From: Streptomyces rimosus
Lineage (GTDB): Bacteria; Actinomycetota; Actinomycetes; Streptomycetales; Streptomycetaceae
Direction of reading: 5' to 3'
Assembly: GCF_008704655.1 (NCBI RefSeq)
Contig: NZ_CP023688.1
Coordinates: 8,249,001-8,313,000, forward strand
Length of the DNA stretch: 64,000 nucleotides
The notes beneath the pieces were generated by a model that saw only the letters and a list, made by a program, of their open reading frames with translations, ran no database searches and was not told the DNA's origin. A program made the translations under genes and the position numbers. Positions 8,636-16,012 of this stretch are shown one piece after another. Numbering within the stretch: position 1 is the stretch's first letter; each line of letters begins with the position of its first letter.

Positions 8636-8666
8636 GCGGGCGCGCCCGTGATCAGGGCGCGCCCGC
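8636..8666. terminator. Bidirectional terminator hairpin
   Basis: GCGGGCGCGCCC at 8636-8647 and its exact complement at 8655-8666 form a 12-bp stem with a 7-nt loop, placed between the convergent hydrolase and pectate lyase genes. Confidence 0.85.
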
Positions 8667-8676
8667 CGTCCGCCGG

Positions 8677-9825
8677 TCAGTTCATGGTCGACCCGATGGG
8701 CGCGCCGGTGGTCAGGAAGGTGGTCACCGGGAGGGAGCCGTCCGCGCGGCGCGGGCCGTACGCGGTACGGGCGTCCGTCGACCGGAACGGGGGCGTCGCC
8801 ACCCCGCGGTCCCAGGTGTTCCCGGCCGACACGGCGGCGGAACCCACCTTCGCCGGCCGGTCACCGTTTCCGGCGGCCAGGTTCTTCGACAGCCGGGCCT
8901 TGCCGGTGGCGAAGTAGAAACCCGCCTCCTTGTTGGCGTACGCCGTGTTGCGCTGGAGCACGGTCGCGCCGGGATTGCTGTTCTCGGTGAAGCCGTGCAG
9001 CGTGTTGTCCCAGGCCGCGTTGTTGTTCACCACATGCGCGGCGACCGTACCGCCGCCGCCCAGCTTGAAGCCGTTCCCGTTGCCCTCGAAGGCCGGGTCG
9101 TTCCAGCGGTTCTTGCCGTTGCCGTACGCCCAGGTGTGCTCGATGGTGACCGGACCCGCGAACTTCCACAGGTCCAGCCCGTCGTCCGCGTTGTTGAACA
9201 GCCGTGCCCCGGTGATCCGGTTGCCTTGGCCCGAACCGAATTTCACGGCGATGCCGTCGGCGTTCTGGCCGTGCGTGGCCGGGTCGAAGTTGCCGTGGCT
9301 GTCCAGGTTCTGCACGAGATTGTCGTTGGTGCCCTCGCCGCGCAGCGTGAAACCGGAATTCCCGTTGTCGGCGGTGACCAGATTCCTGAAGACGCCACCG
9401 GTGGAGGAAGTGGCCACGAATCCATGGGCGGGGGACTTCTGGAACGTGAGGTTCTGAACGGTCCAGTAATCACCGGATATCCCGGCAAGCCAGGAACCCG
9501 CGGGCAGCTTCGATCCGTCGATCCGCACCTTCTCGTTGCCGTAGGCCGTGAGGGTGATACGGGCCGAGGGCGTGCCGTCGGCGGCGCTCTTGAGGCTCTC
9601 GGCCGGGTAGTACGTACCGCCGCGCACCTGGATGGTGGTGCCGGCCCTGGCGTGTGCGACGGCGTCCTGGAGGGCCGAGGCGGTCGACACGACGACGGTC
9701 TGCGAGGCCGCGCCGGCCGTACCCGGGGCGAGCCCCAGCCAGGCCCCTCCCGCGCCGGCGGCCACGGCGACGGCGGCGGCGATGGTCAAGGTGCGGGTCC
9801 TGCGGTGGCGACCGGTACTGCTCAC
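8677..9825 (-). CDS. Secreted family 9 pectate lyase (right-handed parallel beta-helix)
   Basis: Extracellular polysaccharide lyase of 382 residues, with signal peptide (SSTGRHRRTRT, hydrophobic core, GTAGA-A) and a repeated beta-helix body. The pattern NADGIAVK, 24 residues later DDGLD, and 36 residues later the Lys of NGNGFK reproduces the spacing I recall for the calcium Asp cluster and catalytic Lys of Dickeya Pel9A (Asp209, 233, 234, 237 and Lys273). It should therefore cleave polygalacturonate by beta-elimination. I place the start at GTG 9825 (AAAGGA upstream); the open frame runs much further but across the neighbouring gene. The start codon sits inside a 12-bp palindrome (9822-9833). 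Confidence 0.9.
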   Translation of the reverse strand: MSSTGRHRRTRTLTIAAAVAVAAGAGGAWLGLAPGTAGAASQTVVVSTASALQDAVAHARAGTTIQVRGGTYYPAESLKSAADGTPSARITLTAYGNEKVRIDGSKLPAGSWLAGISGDYWTVQNLTFQKSPAHGFVATSSTGGVFRNLVTADNGNSGFTLRGEGTNDNLVQNLDSHGNFDPATHGQNADGIAVKFGSGQGNRITGARLFNNADDGLDLWKFAGPVTIEHTWAYGNGKNRWNDPAFEGNGNGFKLGGGGTVAAHVVNNNAAWDNTLHGFTENSNPGATVLQRNTAYANKEAGFYFATGKARLSKNLAAGNGDRPAKVGSAAVSAGNTWDRGVATPPFRSTDARTAYGPRRADGSLPVTTFLTTGAPIGSTMN

Positions 9826-9833
9826 TGCAGTGA
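9822..9833. promoter_or_regulatory. Palindrome over the pectate lyase start codon
   Basis: TCACTGCAGTGA is a perfect 12-bp palindrome spanning the proposed GTG start at 9825-9823. It might be a repressor site or a coincidence of codons. Confidence 0.35.
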
Positions 9834-10059
9834 ATCCTTTCGTGGGGGACGGACGGTGAGCGGCACTCCGGGCACGCGCCCGCAGGACCGCTCGCCTCTT
9901 GGTGGCCGCCGTACACGGGAAGGTTGCCGCCGACCGAAGGACAAGAACCGACCGGTAAGGCCCCTGGCGGGGGAAGGAGCGCGGCGCCCGGTGGGTGCCG
10001 GGCCGCTCCGTGCCGTACCACCGCGCCCGGGGCCCCGGCACGGATGGATACTGATCTTC

Positions 10060-10677
10060 ATGCGTATCGACTTCGATCCCGAACAGTTCGACCGCCAGGG
10101 CTTCTACCGGCTGCTCACCGCGTCCGTGGTCCCGCGGCCCATCGCCTGGGTGTCCACCATCTCCGCCGAGGGCGTGGCCAACCTCGCTCCGCACTCGTTC
10201 TTCAACATCGCCTGCGTCGCGCCGCCCGTCCTGCAGTTCTCTGCCGTCGGCCGGAAGGACTCCCTCCGCAACGTCGAGGAGACCGGGCAGTTCGTGGTCA
10301 ACTTCGCGCCGGAACAGCTCGCCGAGCAGATCAACGAGACGGCGACCGACTTCCCGCGCGGCGTCAGCGAGTTCGACGAGGTGGGCGTGGCCGCCGAGCC
10401 GAGCCTGCGGGTCAAGCCGCCGCGGGTCGCGGCCTCGCCGGTGGCGTTCGAATGCGAACTGCACAGCACGGTGCGGTTCGGCGACTCCACCGTCGTCTTC
10501 GGCCGGGTGGTGCACGCGGTCGTGTCGCAGGAGGTCATGACCGACGGCCACCCGGAGATCGACAAGCTGAAGCCGCTGTCCCGCCTGGGCAAGGACGAGT
10601 GGGGGACGATCGGCGACGTACGGGAGATCTCCCGTATCCGGCACGCGGACTGGCGGGGGCCGGGCACACGGGGCTGA
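10060..10677 (+). CDS. Flavin reductase family protein (FMN-binding)
   Basis: Cytosolic FMN-binding split-barrel protein of 205 residues. Family signs: LTASVVPRPIAWVSTISAEGVANLAPHSFFN at the N-terminus (flavin phosphate and isoalloxazine contacts), a central segment GQFVVNFAPEQLAEQINETA, and a C-terminal barrel strand VVFGRVVHAVV. Relatives reduce flavin with NAD(P)H or act as partner reductases or decarboxylase-like proteins; the specific partner is not visible here. ATG at 10060 is the natural family start, though without a strong ribosome site. It is monocistronic and followed by a hairpin. Confidence 0.9.
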   Translation: MRIDFDPEQFDRQGFYRLLTASVVPRPIAWVSTISAEGVANLAPHSFFNIACVAPPVLQFSAVGRKDSLRNVEETGQFVVNFAPEQLAEQINETATDFPRGVSEFDEVGVAAEPSLRVKPPRVAASPVAFECELHSTVRFGDSTVVFGRVVHAVVSQEVMTDGHPEIDKLKPLSRLGKDEWGTIGDVREISRIRHADWRGPGTRG

Positions 10678-10694
10678 GGGGGCGCGCCGAAAGA

Positions 10695-10745
10695 GCCGGC
10701 CGGGGTACGGGACGCGCGGCCCGCTGCCCGTACCCCGGCGCCGGC
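10695..10745 (+). terminator. Terminator hairpin after flavin reductase gene
   Basis: GCCGGCCGGGGTACGGG at 10695-10711 pairs with CCCGTACCCCGGCGCCGGC at 10727-10745, with a 15-nt loop and small bulges. Confidence 0.7.
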
Positions 10746-10865
10746 GGCGAAGTAGCGCGTTTCTCACCCCTCTCCCTGCCGTCCACTTCCGCATCACCCT
10801 CGTCTCCGAGACTCTGCGGTGACCCGGCCCGCGGACGTAGCGGGCCACCGGCCCCTGGAGATGCG

Positions 10866-11852
10866 ATGACGAGATCGACGGGCTGCTCCGCCGCGGCACC
10901 GGACCTCCCCCCGGACGCGCCACCGGCCACGGGCGCCGCCCGCGCCTCCGTGAGCCCGTTCAGCCGCCGCACCGCGCTGCGCGCCGTCGCGGCGACGGCC
11001 GTCGGCACGCCCGCCCTGGCGTACGGCGGCGGCACCGCGCACGCCGCCCGGGGCGACCGGCGGCTGCGCACCATGACGTTCAACCTCCGGTACGCGTCGA
11101 ACGAGCGGCCCCACTCCTGGCCCGAACGCCGCCCGGTCATGCGCGACTTGCTGCACCGGGCGGAGCCGCACCTGCTCGGTACGCAGGAGGGGCTCTACCA
11201 CCAGCTCCAGGACATCGCGGAGGACCTCGGCGAGGACTACGCCTGGCTCGGCACCGGCCGCGGCGGCGGCAGCCGCGACGAGTTCGCCGCCATCTTCTAC
11301 GACATCCACCGACTGGCCCCGGTCGAGTACGACCACTTCTGGCTGTCCGACACCCCGTACCTGATCGGTTCGGCGACGTGGGGCAACACCGTCATCCGGA
11401 TGGCGACCTGGGTACGCTTCCGCGACCTGCGGACCGGCGGCGAGTTCTACGCCCTGAACACCCACCTGGACCACCTGAACCAGTACTCGCGCGAGCGCTC
11501 CGCCACCCTGATCACCGACCGGCTGCGCCCGCTCGACCCGGCGCTGCCGCGCATCGTCACCGGCGACTTCAACGTCCCCGCCCACCACAACCCCGTCTAC
11601 GACACGATGCTCGCCCGCGGCCCCCTCGTGGACAGCTGGGACACCGCCGAGTCGCGCAGCACCCTGTACGCCACGTACCACGGCTACCGGCCGCTGGTAC
11701 GGGACGGCGAACGGATCGACTGGATCCTCACCTCGCCGTCGGTCCGCACCCACCGCGCCGTGATCGACACCTTCTCCGAGGACGGGCAGTTCCCCAGCGA
11801 TCACCTGCCGGTACGGGCGGTGCTGGAGTTGCCCGAGGCATCCAAGAAGTGA
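10866..11852 (+). CDS. Tat-exported endonuclease/exonuclease/phosphatase family protein
   Basis: Secreted metal-dependent phosphodiesterase or phosphomonoesterase of 328 residues. A twin-arginine signal (FSRRTALRAVAATAV, cleavage near AHA-A) is followed by a complete EEP fold: TFNLRY (Asn), LGTQEG (metal Glu), NTHLDHLN (Asp, His), TGDFNVPAH (Asp and Asn), ERIDWIL, and the terminal SDHLPV (Asp-His pair). Secreted EEP enzymes include DNases, sphingomyelinases and sugar phosphatases; the substrate cannot be read from sequence. Start: GGAG spaced correctly before the ATG. Folded export by Tat fits a metalloenzyme loaded in the cytoplasm. Confidence 0.93.
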   Translation: MTRSTGCSAAAPDLPPDAPPATGAARASVSPFSRRTALRAVAATAVGTPALAYGGGTAHAARGDRRLRTMTFNLRYASNERPHSWPERRPVMRDLLHRAEPHLLGTQEGLYHQLQDIAEDLGEDYAWLGTGRGGGSRDEFAAIFYDIHRLAPVEYDHFWLSDTPYLIGSATWGNTVIRMATWVRFRDLRTGGEFYALNTHLDHLNQYSRERSATLITDRLRPLDPALPRIVTGDFNVPAHHNPVYDTMLARGPLVDSWDTAESRSTLYATYHGYRPLVRDGERIDWILTSPSVRTHRAVIDTFSEDGQFPSDHLPVRAVLELPEASKK

Positions 11853-11907
11853 GGCGGCGTCTCACCGGGGCCCGGCCGGACAGGGGCAGGCGACGCAACC
11901 GCCCGTA

Positions 11908-12177
11908 TCAGCCGGTCTGAGCGCTGCGCGCGCCCCCGCTCCCGCCGCCGCCGGCGGCCGCGGCGCCGCTCCTGCCGCGTACCCGGAGCCCGGCCAGCAG
12001 GTCGTGCGTCGCGGCCGCCACCGCGTCCACGGCCTGCTCGAACACCTCCCGGTTGTGCGCGGCCGGCGCACGGAACCCGGAGATCTTGCGGACGTACTGG
12101 AGAGCGGCCGCCCGGATGTCGTCCTCGGTCACCTCGGGCGTGGCCGGCGGGCGGAGCGTCTTGATACTGCGGCACAT
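11908..12177 (-). CDS. DUF2277 family protein
   Basis: Small protein of 89 residues starting MCRSIKTLRPPATPEVTEDDI, the signature of DUF2277, followed by ALQYVRKISGF and a helical stretch. Biochemical function is unknown. The last 20 residues are a Gly/Ala-rich tail. It is convergent with the endonuclease gene and divergent from the FMN-binding protein gene. Confidence 0.88.
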   Translation of the reverse strand: MCRSIKTLRPPATPEVTEDDIRAAALQYVRKISGFRAPAAHNREVFEQAVDAVAAATHDLLAGLRVRGRSGAAAAGGGGSGGARSAQTG

Positions 12178-12335
12178 AGGTCCAGTGTGCCTCGCGGGGA
12201 CGGGGCGGGGGAGGGATTGGAGGGGGAGTGGGGCAGGGAGGACGGTCGGGGGCGAGGCAGGTGGGCGGTCGGGCAGCGGACGTACGTACGGAACCGGGCG
12301 GACCGGCCGCCGGGCCCCTCTGATGGAATGACGCG

Positions 12336-12851
12336 ATGGATGATCTTCACCCGCAGGAGCCCCACGACCACCGGCCGCCCCGGGCGGACCGCAGCCCCAC
12401 CGCGGCTGACCTCACCCCCGCCACGGCTCACCTCGCCCCCGCCGTCCGCGAACGCCTGGCCACCGAGCGGATCGCCTGGCTGTGCACGCTGCGCCCCGAC
12501 GGCTCCCCGCACGTCACGCCGGTCTGGTTCGTCTTCGTACGCGGCACCTGGTGGGTCGGCGCGGACGGCGGCTCGGTGAAGGCCCGCAATGCCGCGCACG
12601 ACCCGCGGGTCTCGCTGGCCCTGGAGGGCGGGGAGGCGCCGGTGGTGGCCGAGGGGCGCGCACGGATATGGCGCGCGCCCGCCGAAACCGGCAGCCCGAC
12701 CGGTTCCACGTCCGTCTTCCCGCCCGATGTGGTGGCCGCCTTCCTGGCGAAGTACGACTGGGACGTGACCCTCCCGCACCGGCCGGCTTCGGGCCGGGTG
12801 CTCTTCGAGGTCCCGGTCGGCCGGTGGCTGCTGGCGGGCACGGCACAGTAG
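12336..12851 (+). CDS. Pyridoxamine 5'-phosphate oxidase-like FMN/F420-binding protein
   Basis: Split beta-barrel protein of 171 residues. The first 35 residues are Pro/His-rich and probably disordered; the core begins at VRERLATERIAWLCTLRPDGSPHVTPVWFVF, a hallmark of the PNPOx-like fold, then NAAHDPRVSLALEGGEAPVVAEGRA. Related actinobacterial proteins bind F420 or FMN and reduce or sequester small molecules. C-terminal strand RVLFEVPVGRWLL. No strong ribosome site before the ATG. Substrate unknown. Confidence 0.87.
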   Translation: MDDLHPQEPHDHRPPRADRSPTAADLTPATAHLAPAVRERLATERIAWLCTLRPDGSPHVTPVWFVFVRGTWWVGADGGSVKARNAAHDPRVSLALEGGEAPVVAEGRARIWRAPAETGSPTGSTSVFPPDVVAAFLAKYDWDVTLPHRPASGRVLFEVPVGRWLLAGTAQ

Positions 12852-12904
12852 GGGCGGACAGGCGGGCGGTACGGGGGCCGGGGCAGCCGCGTCGGGCCGG
12901 GCGC

Positions 12905-13579
12905 CTACTCCAGTCCGGTGACCCGCATCGTGATGTTGAGGCGGCCGCTCGTCAGCCCCGTCGCGGGGTCACCGGTCCCCGGCAGCACCTTGGTCACCCC
13001 GTGGTACGCGAACCGCGACGGCCCGCCGAAGACGAACAGGTCGCCGGAGGCCAGCTCGATGTCGGTGTAGGGCCGGTTGCGGGACTCGGTGTTGCCGAAG
13101 CGGAAGACGCAGGTGTCGCCGATGCTGAGCGAGACGACCGGGGCGCTGGACCGTTCGTCCTTGTCCTGGTGCATGCCCATCCTGGCCTGACCGTCGTAGA
13201 AATTGATCAGAGCGGTGTCCGGTGTGTAGCCCTCGCCCGCCGTCGCGTCCTCGTACGCGTCGGCCAGCGCCGCCCGCCCCAGCCGGACCAGCCAGTCGGG
13301 GAACTCGGCGACCCGGGCGCCGTTGACGTCGTCGGCGGTGCGCTTGTACGCGTACGGCTGCCAGTGCCAGCCGAGGCATACCGTCTGTACGGACATGACA
13401 CCGCCGCGCGGCAGCCGGGTGTGCCGGATCGGCACCGGCCCCCGCGCCCAGCCGCGGCAGGCGGTCACCAGCTCCCGCTGCCGCTCCGGGGACAGCCAGC
13501 CGGGTATGTGCACGGCGCCGGGCGCGGGCCGGGTCCGTACGGGCCCCGGAACCCCGAAGCCGGGCAACGGCATGTTCAC
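12905..13579 (-). CDS. alkB: AlkB-type alpha-ketoglutarate-dependent dioxygenase
   Basis: Fe(II)/2-oxoglutarate dioxygenase of 224 residues, predicted to remove alkyl lesions from DNA or RNA bases. Signs: TALINFYDGQARMGMHQDKDE with the iron HxD, a distal His in SRFAYHGVTKV, and the 2-oxoglutarate arginine pair in GRLNITMRVTG. The N-terminal nucleotide-recognition lid includes WHWQPYAY. Start is uncertain: GTG at 13579 or ATG at 13573; a much longer open frame upstream has no family support. No Ada or AlkA gene lies nearby, so regulation is not evident. Confidence 0.92.
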   Translation of the reverse strand: MNMPLPGFGVPGPVRTRPAPGAVHIPGWLSPERQRELVTACRGWARGPVPIRHTRLPRGGVMSVQTVCLGWHWQPYAYKRTADDVNGARVAEFPDWLVRLGRAALADAYEDATAGEGYTPDTALINFYDGQARMGMHQDKDERSSAPVVSLSIGDTCVFRFGNTESRNRPYTDIELASGDLFVFGGPSRFAYHGVTKVLPGTGDPATGLTSGRLNITMRVTGLE

Positions 13580-13671
13580 GACGATCTCACTCCCGGCCGG
13601 TACGCGCGGGGCGCACCACGTACGGTCCTGCCGCCCCCTTCCCGTCCATTGTCCTCCACCGCCTCTTCCGC

Positions 13672-13866
13672 TCAGCCGACCCCGGCCGTCGTCCGGTCCA
13701 CGGCGCTCGTCCATATCTCCAGCAACCGCGCGTACTCCGCACGGTCCTCTGCCGTCCACGACCGGCCACGGCGAGCGCGCACGAACTGCCGGATCGCCTC
13801 GTTCGCGTCGGCGGCGGGAGGGGGCGCACCCGTGGAAAGGGGAGGAGTTGGGGGCATGCCATCCAT
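13672..13866 (-). CDS. Small hypothetical protein (64 aa)
   Basis: Short basic protein, Pro-rich for 15 residues, then a helical segment DANEAIRQFVRARRGRSWTAEDRAEYARLLEIWTSAV that looks like a small folded helix bundle. Codon third positions are G/C rich as in real genes. The start could be either of two ATGs nine bases apart; ribosome sites are weak. It sits 92 bases upstream of the AlkB gene on the same strand. No family recognised. Confidence 0.55.
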   Translation of the reverse strand: MDGMPPTPPLSTGAPPPAADANEAIRQFVRARRGRSWTAEDRAEYARLLEIWTSAVDRTTAGVG

Positions 13867-14243
13867 GCTAGGGGCGGGCACTGACAACGGCCCCCGGCCG
13901 CAGGCCCCTCGGCGTCCGTACGACCGCCCGGCCCGGCCCGGTGCACCGTACACACGGCGCTGACCTGCTCCGACCGGTACGTGTCCGGTGCACGGAATCC
14001 TCCATATGTGTCCAGGCCCACACCCTCCGTCCCCGCACGCCCCGTCCGCGCGCCACCCCATCGCCCCCAACGCCCCACGTCGGCCCGCCCGCCCCGCGGC
14101 TCTCCTCCGGCCCCCGCCCCTCCCTGTCCGCCAACCGGGTATATCGGGAGAAAAGTAGCGTTTCTCCTTTCATATGATCGGCCGCCGAGGGTTGAATCGA
14201 CGCTGTCAGTCACTCTCAGCACGCCTCAAAGGAGGATGTTGGT
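13867..14243. other. Intergenic region with an inverted repeat upstream of the secreted peptide gene
   Basis: A 377-bp gap. The left part is C-rich and looks non-coding. Near the right end GGAGAAA (14148-14154) and TTTCTCC (14161-14167) form a 7-bp inverted repeat with a 7-nt spacer, in a locally AT-rich patch that also holds TCATATGA. It is the likely promoter and operator region for the small secreted peptide at 14244. Confidence 0.5.
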
Positions 14244-14450
14244 ATGCGTTCTGTTATGCGTCCGCTCTTCGTCGGCCTCGCGGTGGTGGGTCTGTCCGCC
14301 GCCGGTGCGGTCGCGGCTCAGGCCCACGGCCACGACGACGACCTCGTGAACATCAGCAAGTACACCAATGCGCCGAGCTTCGCCTCGCACAACTGGGGCA
14401 GCGGCAACTGGAACTCGGCCGCCCGTTTCGGGGATCTGGATCAGGACTGA
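14244..14450 (+). CDS. Small secreted peptide of unknown function (68 aa precursor)
   Basis: A near-ideal Shine-Dalgarno (AAAGGAGG) precedes the ATG. The product has a classic signal peptide (MRSVMR, hydrophobic core, AVAAQA) with predicted cleavage before HGHDDD, leaving a mature peptide of about 41 residues, acidic at both ends and rich in Asn, Ser and Trp with no cysteine. It is not a chaplin: the chaplin cysteine and Gly-Asn pattern is missing. I do not recognise the family. The strong translation signal and inverted repeat upstream suggest regulated, abundant export. Confidence 0.8.
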   Translation: MRSVMRPLFVGLAVVGLSAAGAVAAQAHGHDDDLVNISKYTNAPSFASHNWGSGNWNSAARFGDLDQD

Positions 14451-14576
14451 TCGCCCCAGCGCCTTGAAGGTGGGCACATCCGGCTCCCACCGGGTGTGCC
14501 TGCCGGCACGCGAACGGACCGGGCGGGGCGCCTCTCCCGCCTCGCCCGTCGGTCCGCGGCCGAGGACGCCGGCATC

Positions 14577-14828
14577 ATGGCCAACGACGACTCCACTCCC
14601 GAGCGGCAGATCCTCGTGCTGCAAGCACGGCTGCAACAACTCCAGCACGAGTACGCGCAACTCGCCCGCCGACGCGACGAACTCGAATCCGCGCTCAAGT
14701 ACGTGGTCGACCGGGCGGGCGGCACGGTGACCGTGACCCGGCAGGACCGGGACCGGCTGCGCGCCGCCGCCCGCGTGCACATGCGGTACGACCCGGCCGA
14801 CGGCTGCTGGCACTACGAACTCGGCTGA
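14577..14828 (+). CDS. Small coiled-coil protein
   Basis: Protein of 83 residues: a heptad-rich helix (RQILVLQARLQQLQHEYAQLARRRDELESALKYVVDRAG) followed by a short TVTVTRQDRDRLRAAARV segment and a C-terminal DGCWHYELG. Cytosolic, probably oligomeric. I used the ATG at 14577; a GTG at 14496 is an alternative and neither has a good ribosome site. Function unknown. Confidence 0.55.
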   Translation: MANDDSTPERQILVLQARLQQLQHEYAQLARRRDELESALKYVVDRAGGTVTVTRQDRDRLRAAARVHMRYDPADGCWHYELG

Positions 14829-14939
14829 ACCCGGTTCGCCGCCTCCCGATTCACCCGAACCTTTCCTCCGCGGGCTCTTTCAACGGCTCCCCGTTGGGTA
14901 TCACACAGAAAACCCCCTCGTGTGTGCTCGGAGCCGCAT

Positions 14940-15446
14940 ATGCAGCACGCCCTGCCCATGCCCGGAGACATAGGTCTCACCCAAATCAGCGGCAATGTCG
15001 GCCGCTTGATCCGTATCGGCCAATGGCTGAACGGAAACGGCTTCGCCGATTACCAGCACGCCTTCCTCGTGCTCCCCGACGGAATGATCGTCGAAGCCGA
15101 ACCCGGCGGCGCGACGATCCGCCCGCTGTCGGCCTACGACGGCGCCAACATCCTGTACGTGTGCCCCGAAGGGCTCACCGACCGGCAACGCGACGCGATA
15201 GGCGCCGCCGGCCGCCGCTACGAGGGCGTCCCGTACAGCTTCCTCGACTACCTGGCCATCGCCGTCCACCGCCTCCGCATCCCGTTCCCGGGCCTGCGCC
15301 GCTACGTGGCCGCGACCGGCCACATGATCTGCTCCCAACTCGTCGATCAGAGCTACCACGACGCCGGAATCCATCTCTTCTCCGACGGCCGCTGGCCGGG
15401 ATATGTGACACCGGGAGCACTGTTCCAGCGGCTGGCCGACTTTTAA
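14940..15446 (+). CDS. YiiX/NlpC-P60-like permuted papain-fold hydrolase
   Basis: Protein of 168 residues without signal peptide. Order of catalytic elements suggests a circularly permuted papain fold: an early His in DYQHAFLVLPDGMIVEAEPGG and a later Cys in GHMICSQLVDQSYHDAG, with SFLDYLA between them. Such enzymes hydrolyse amide or ester bonds in cell-wall or lipid-linked substrates. Start ATG 14940 has GGAG six bases upstream, better than the GTG at 14922. Confidence is good for the fold, low for the substrate. Confidence 0.75.
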   Translation: MQHALPMPGDIGLTQISGNVGRLIRIGQWLNGNGFADYQHAFLVLPDGMIVEAEPGGATIRPLSAYDGANILYVCPEGLTDRQRDAIGAAGRRYEGVPYSFLDYLAIAVHRLRIPFPGLRRYVAATGHMICSQLVDQSYHDAGIHLFSDGRWPGYVTPGALFQRLADF

Positions 15447-16012
15447 CAGCGGGCCGTCCGGCAAATCCGCTGGCCGATCTATCACCGGGAACCTGCGGTG
15501 AAGGATGTGATCGCTCCAGGGGCAGGCGGGGCAATGGAGTTGCTGAGCGCCGCACCAGAAGGCCGGCTGCCTTTGGAGTTCGTGCCGTTGGTGTGTGCGG
15601 GATTGCTGAACGGGCTGAACGGAGTCGCGGCTGCCGTACTGCTGATCGACGGCCCCTTTCACGAAGTGGGCTCGTCGGAATACGGTTACGCGATCGCCGG
15701 TCGGGAGGCAGGCGCGAAAGGCTGCCGAACGGCGCTGAGTTGCGGTTGCGCCGGCCGGTGAGGTCGAGCCGTACCTGCACGCGCGGGCTTGGCTGACTGA
15801 CGCGGCACGGCTCCTGACCGCGCCCCTGAAGCCCTCGCCGCCGAGCTGGCCGCGACCATGCTCGGCAGCGGCGCGGTCGTCCTGCGCGACGACGCCTGCA
15901 CGCTGCCGCGGACCACGCCGCTGTCCCGGCGGACGCGTTGCGCGTGCCGTTCCCCAGGGCGTGGCCGTCGGAGCCCCGCTGATTTCCGGCGGTACGGGCG
16001 TACGCGTACCCC
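15447..16012. other. 566-bp region without an intact gene; probable decayed coding DNA
   Basis: Between the papain-like gene and the MFS gene I find only broken frames. A short open frame (15498-15761) contains VPLVCAGLLNGLNGVAAAVLLIDGPF, hydrophobic and possibly once part of a protein. The right half holds coding-like pieces in different frames (see the pseudogene at 15738). Confidence 0.4.
15738..15982 (+). pseudogene. Frameshifted coding remnant, family unknown
   Basis: Three protein-like pieces follow one another in shifted frames: GEVEPYLHARAWLTDAARLL, then LAAELAATMLGSGAVVLRDD, then DHAAVPADALRVPFPRAWP ending at a stop at 15980-15982. Read together they look like one C-terminal region broken by at least two indels. 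I cannot name the family. It may be chance GC-rich frames, so confidence is low. Confidence 0.35.

Noticed and set aside
8677..10923. 748-codon leftward frame through the flavin reductase gene
   Set aside because: Only the part up to 9825 matches pectate lyase; the rest is antisense to the flavin reductase. A good start lies at 9825.
14244..14450. Secreted peptide as chaplin or SapB-like surfactant
   Set aside because: It lacks the chaplin hydrophobic domain and cysteines, and no lantibiotic synthetase is adjacent.
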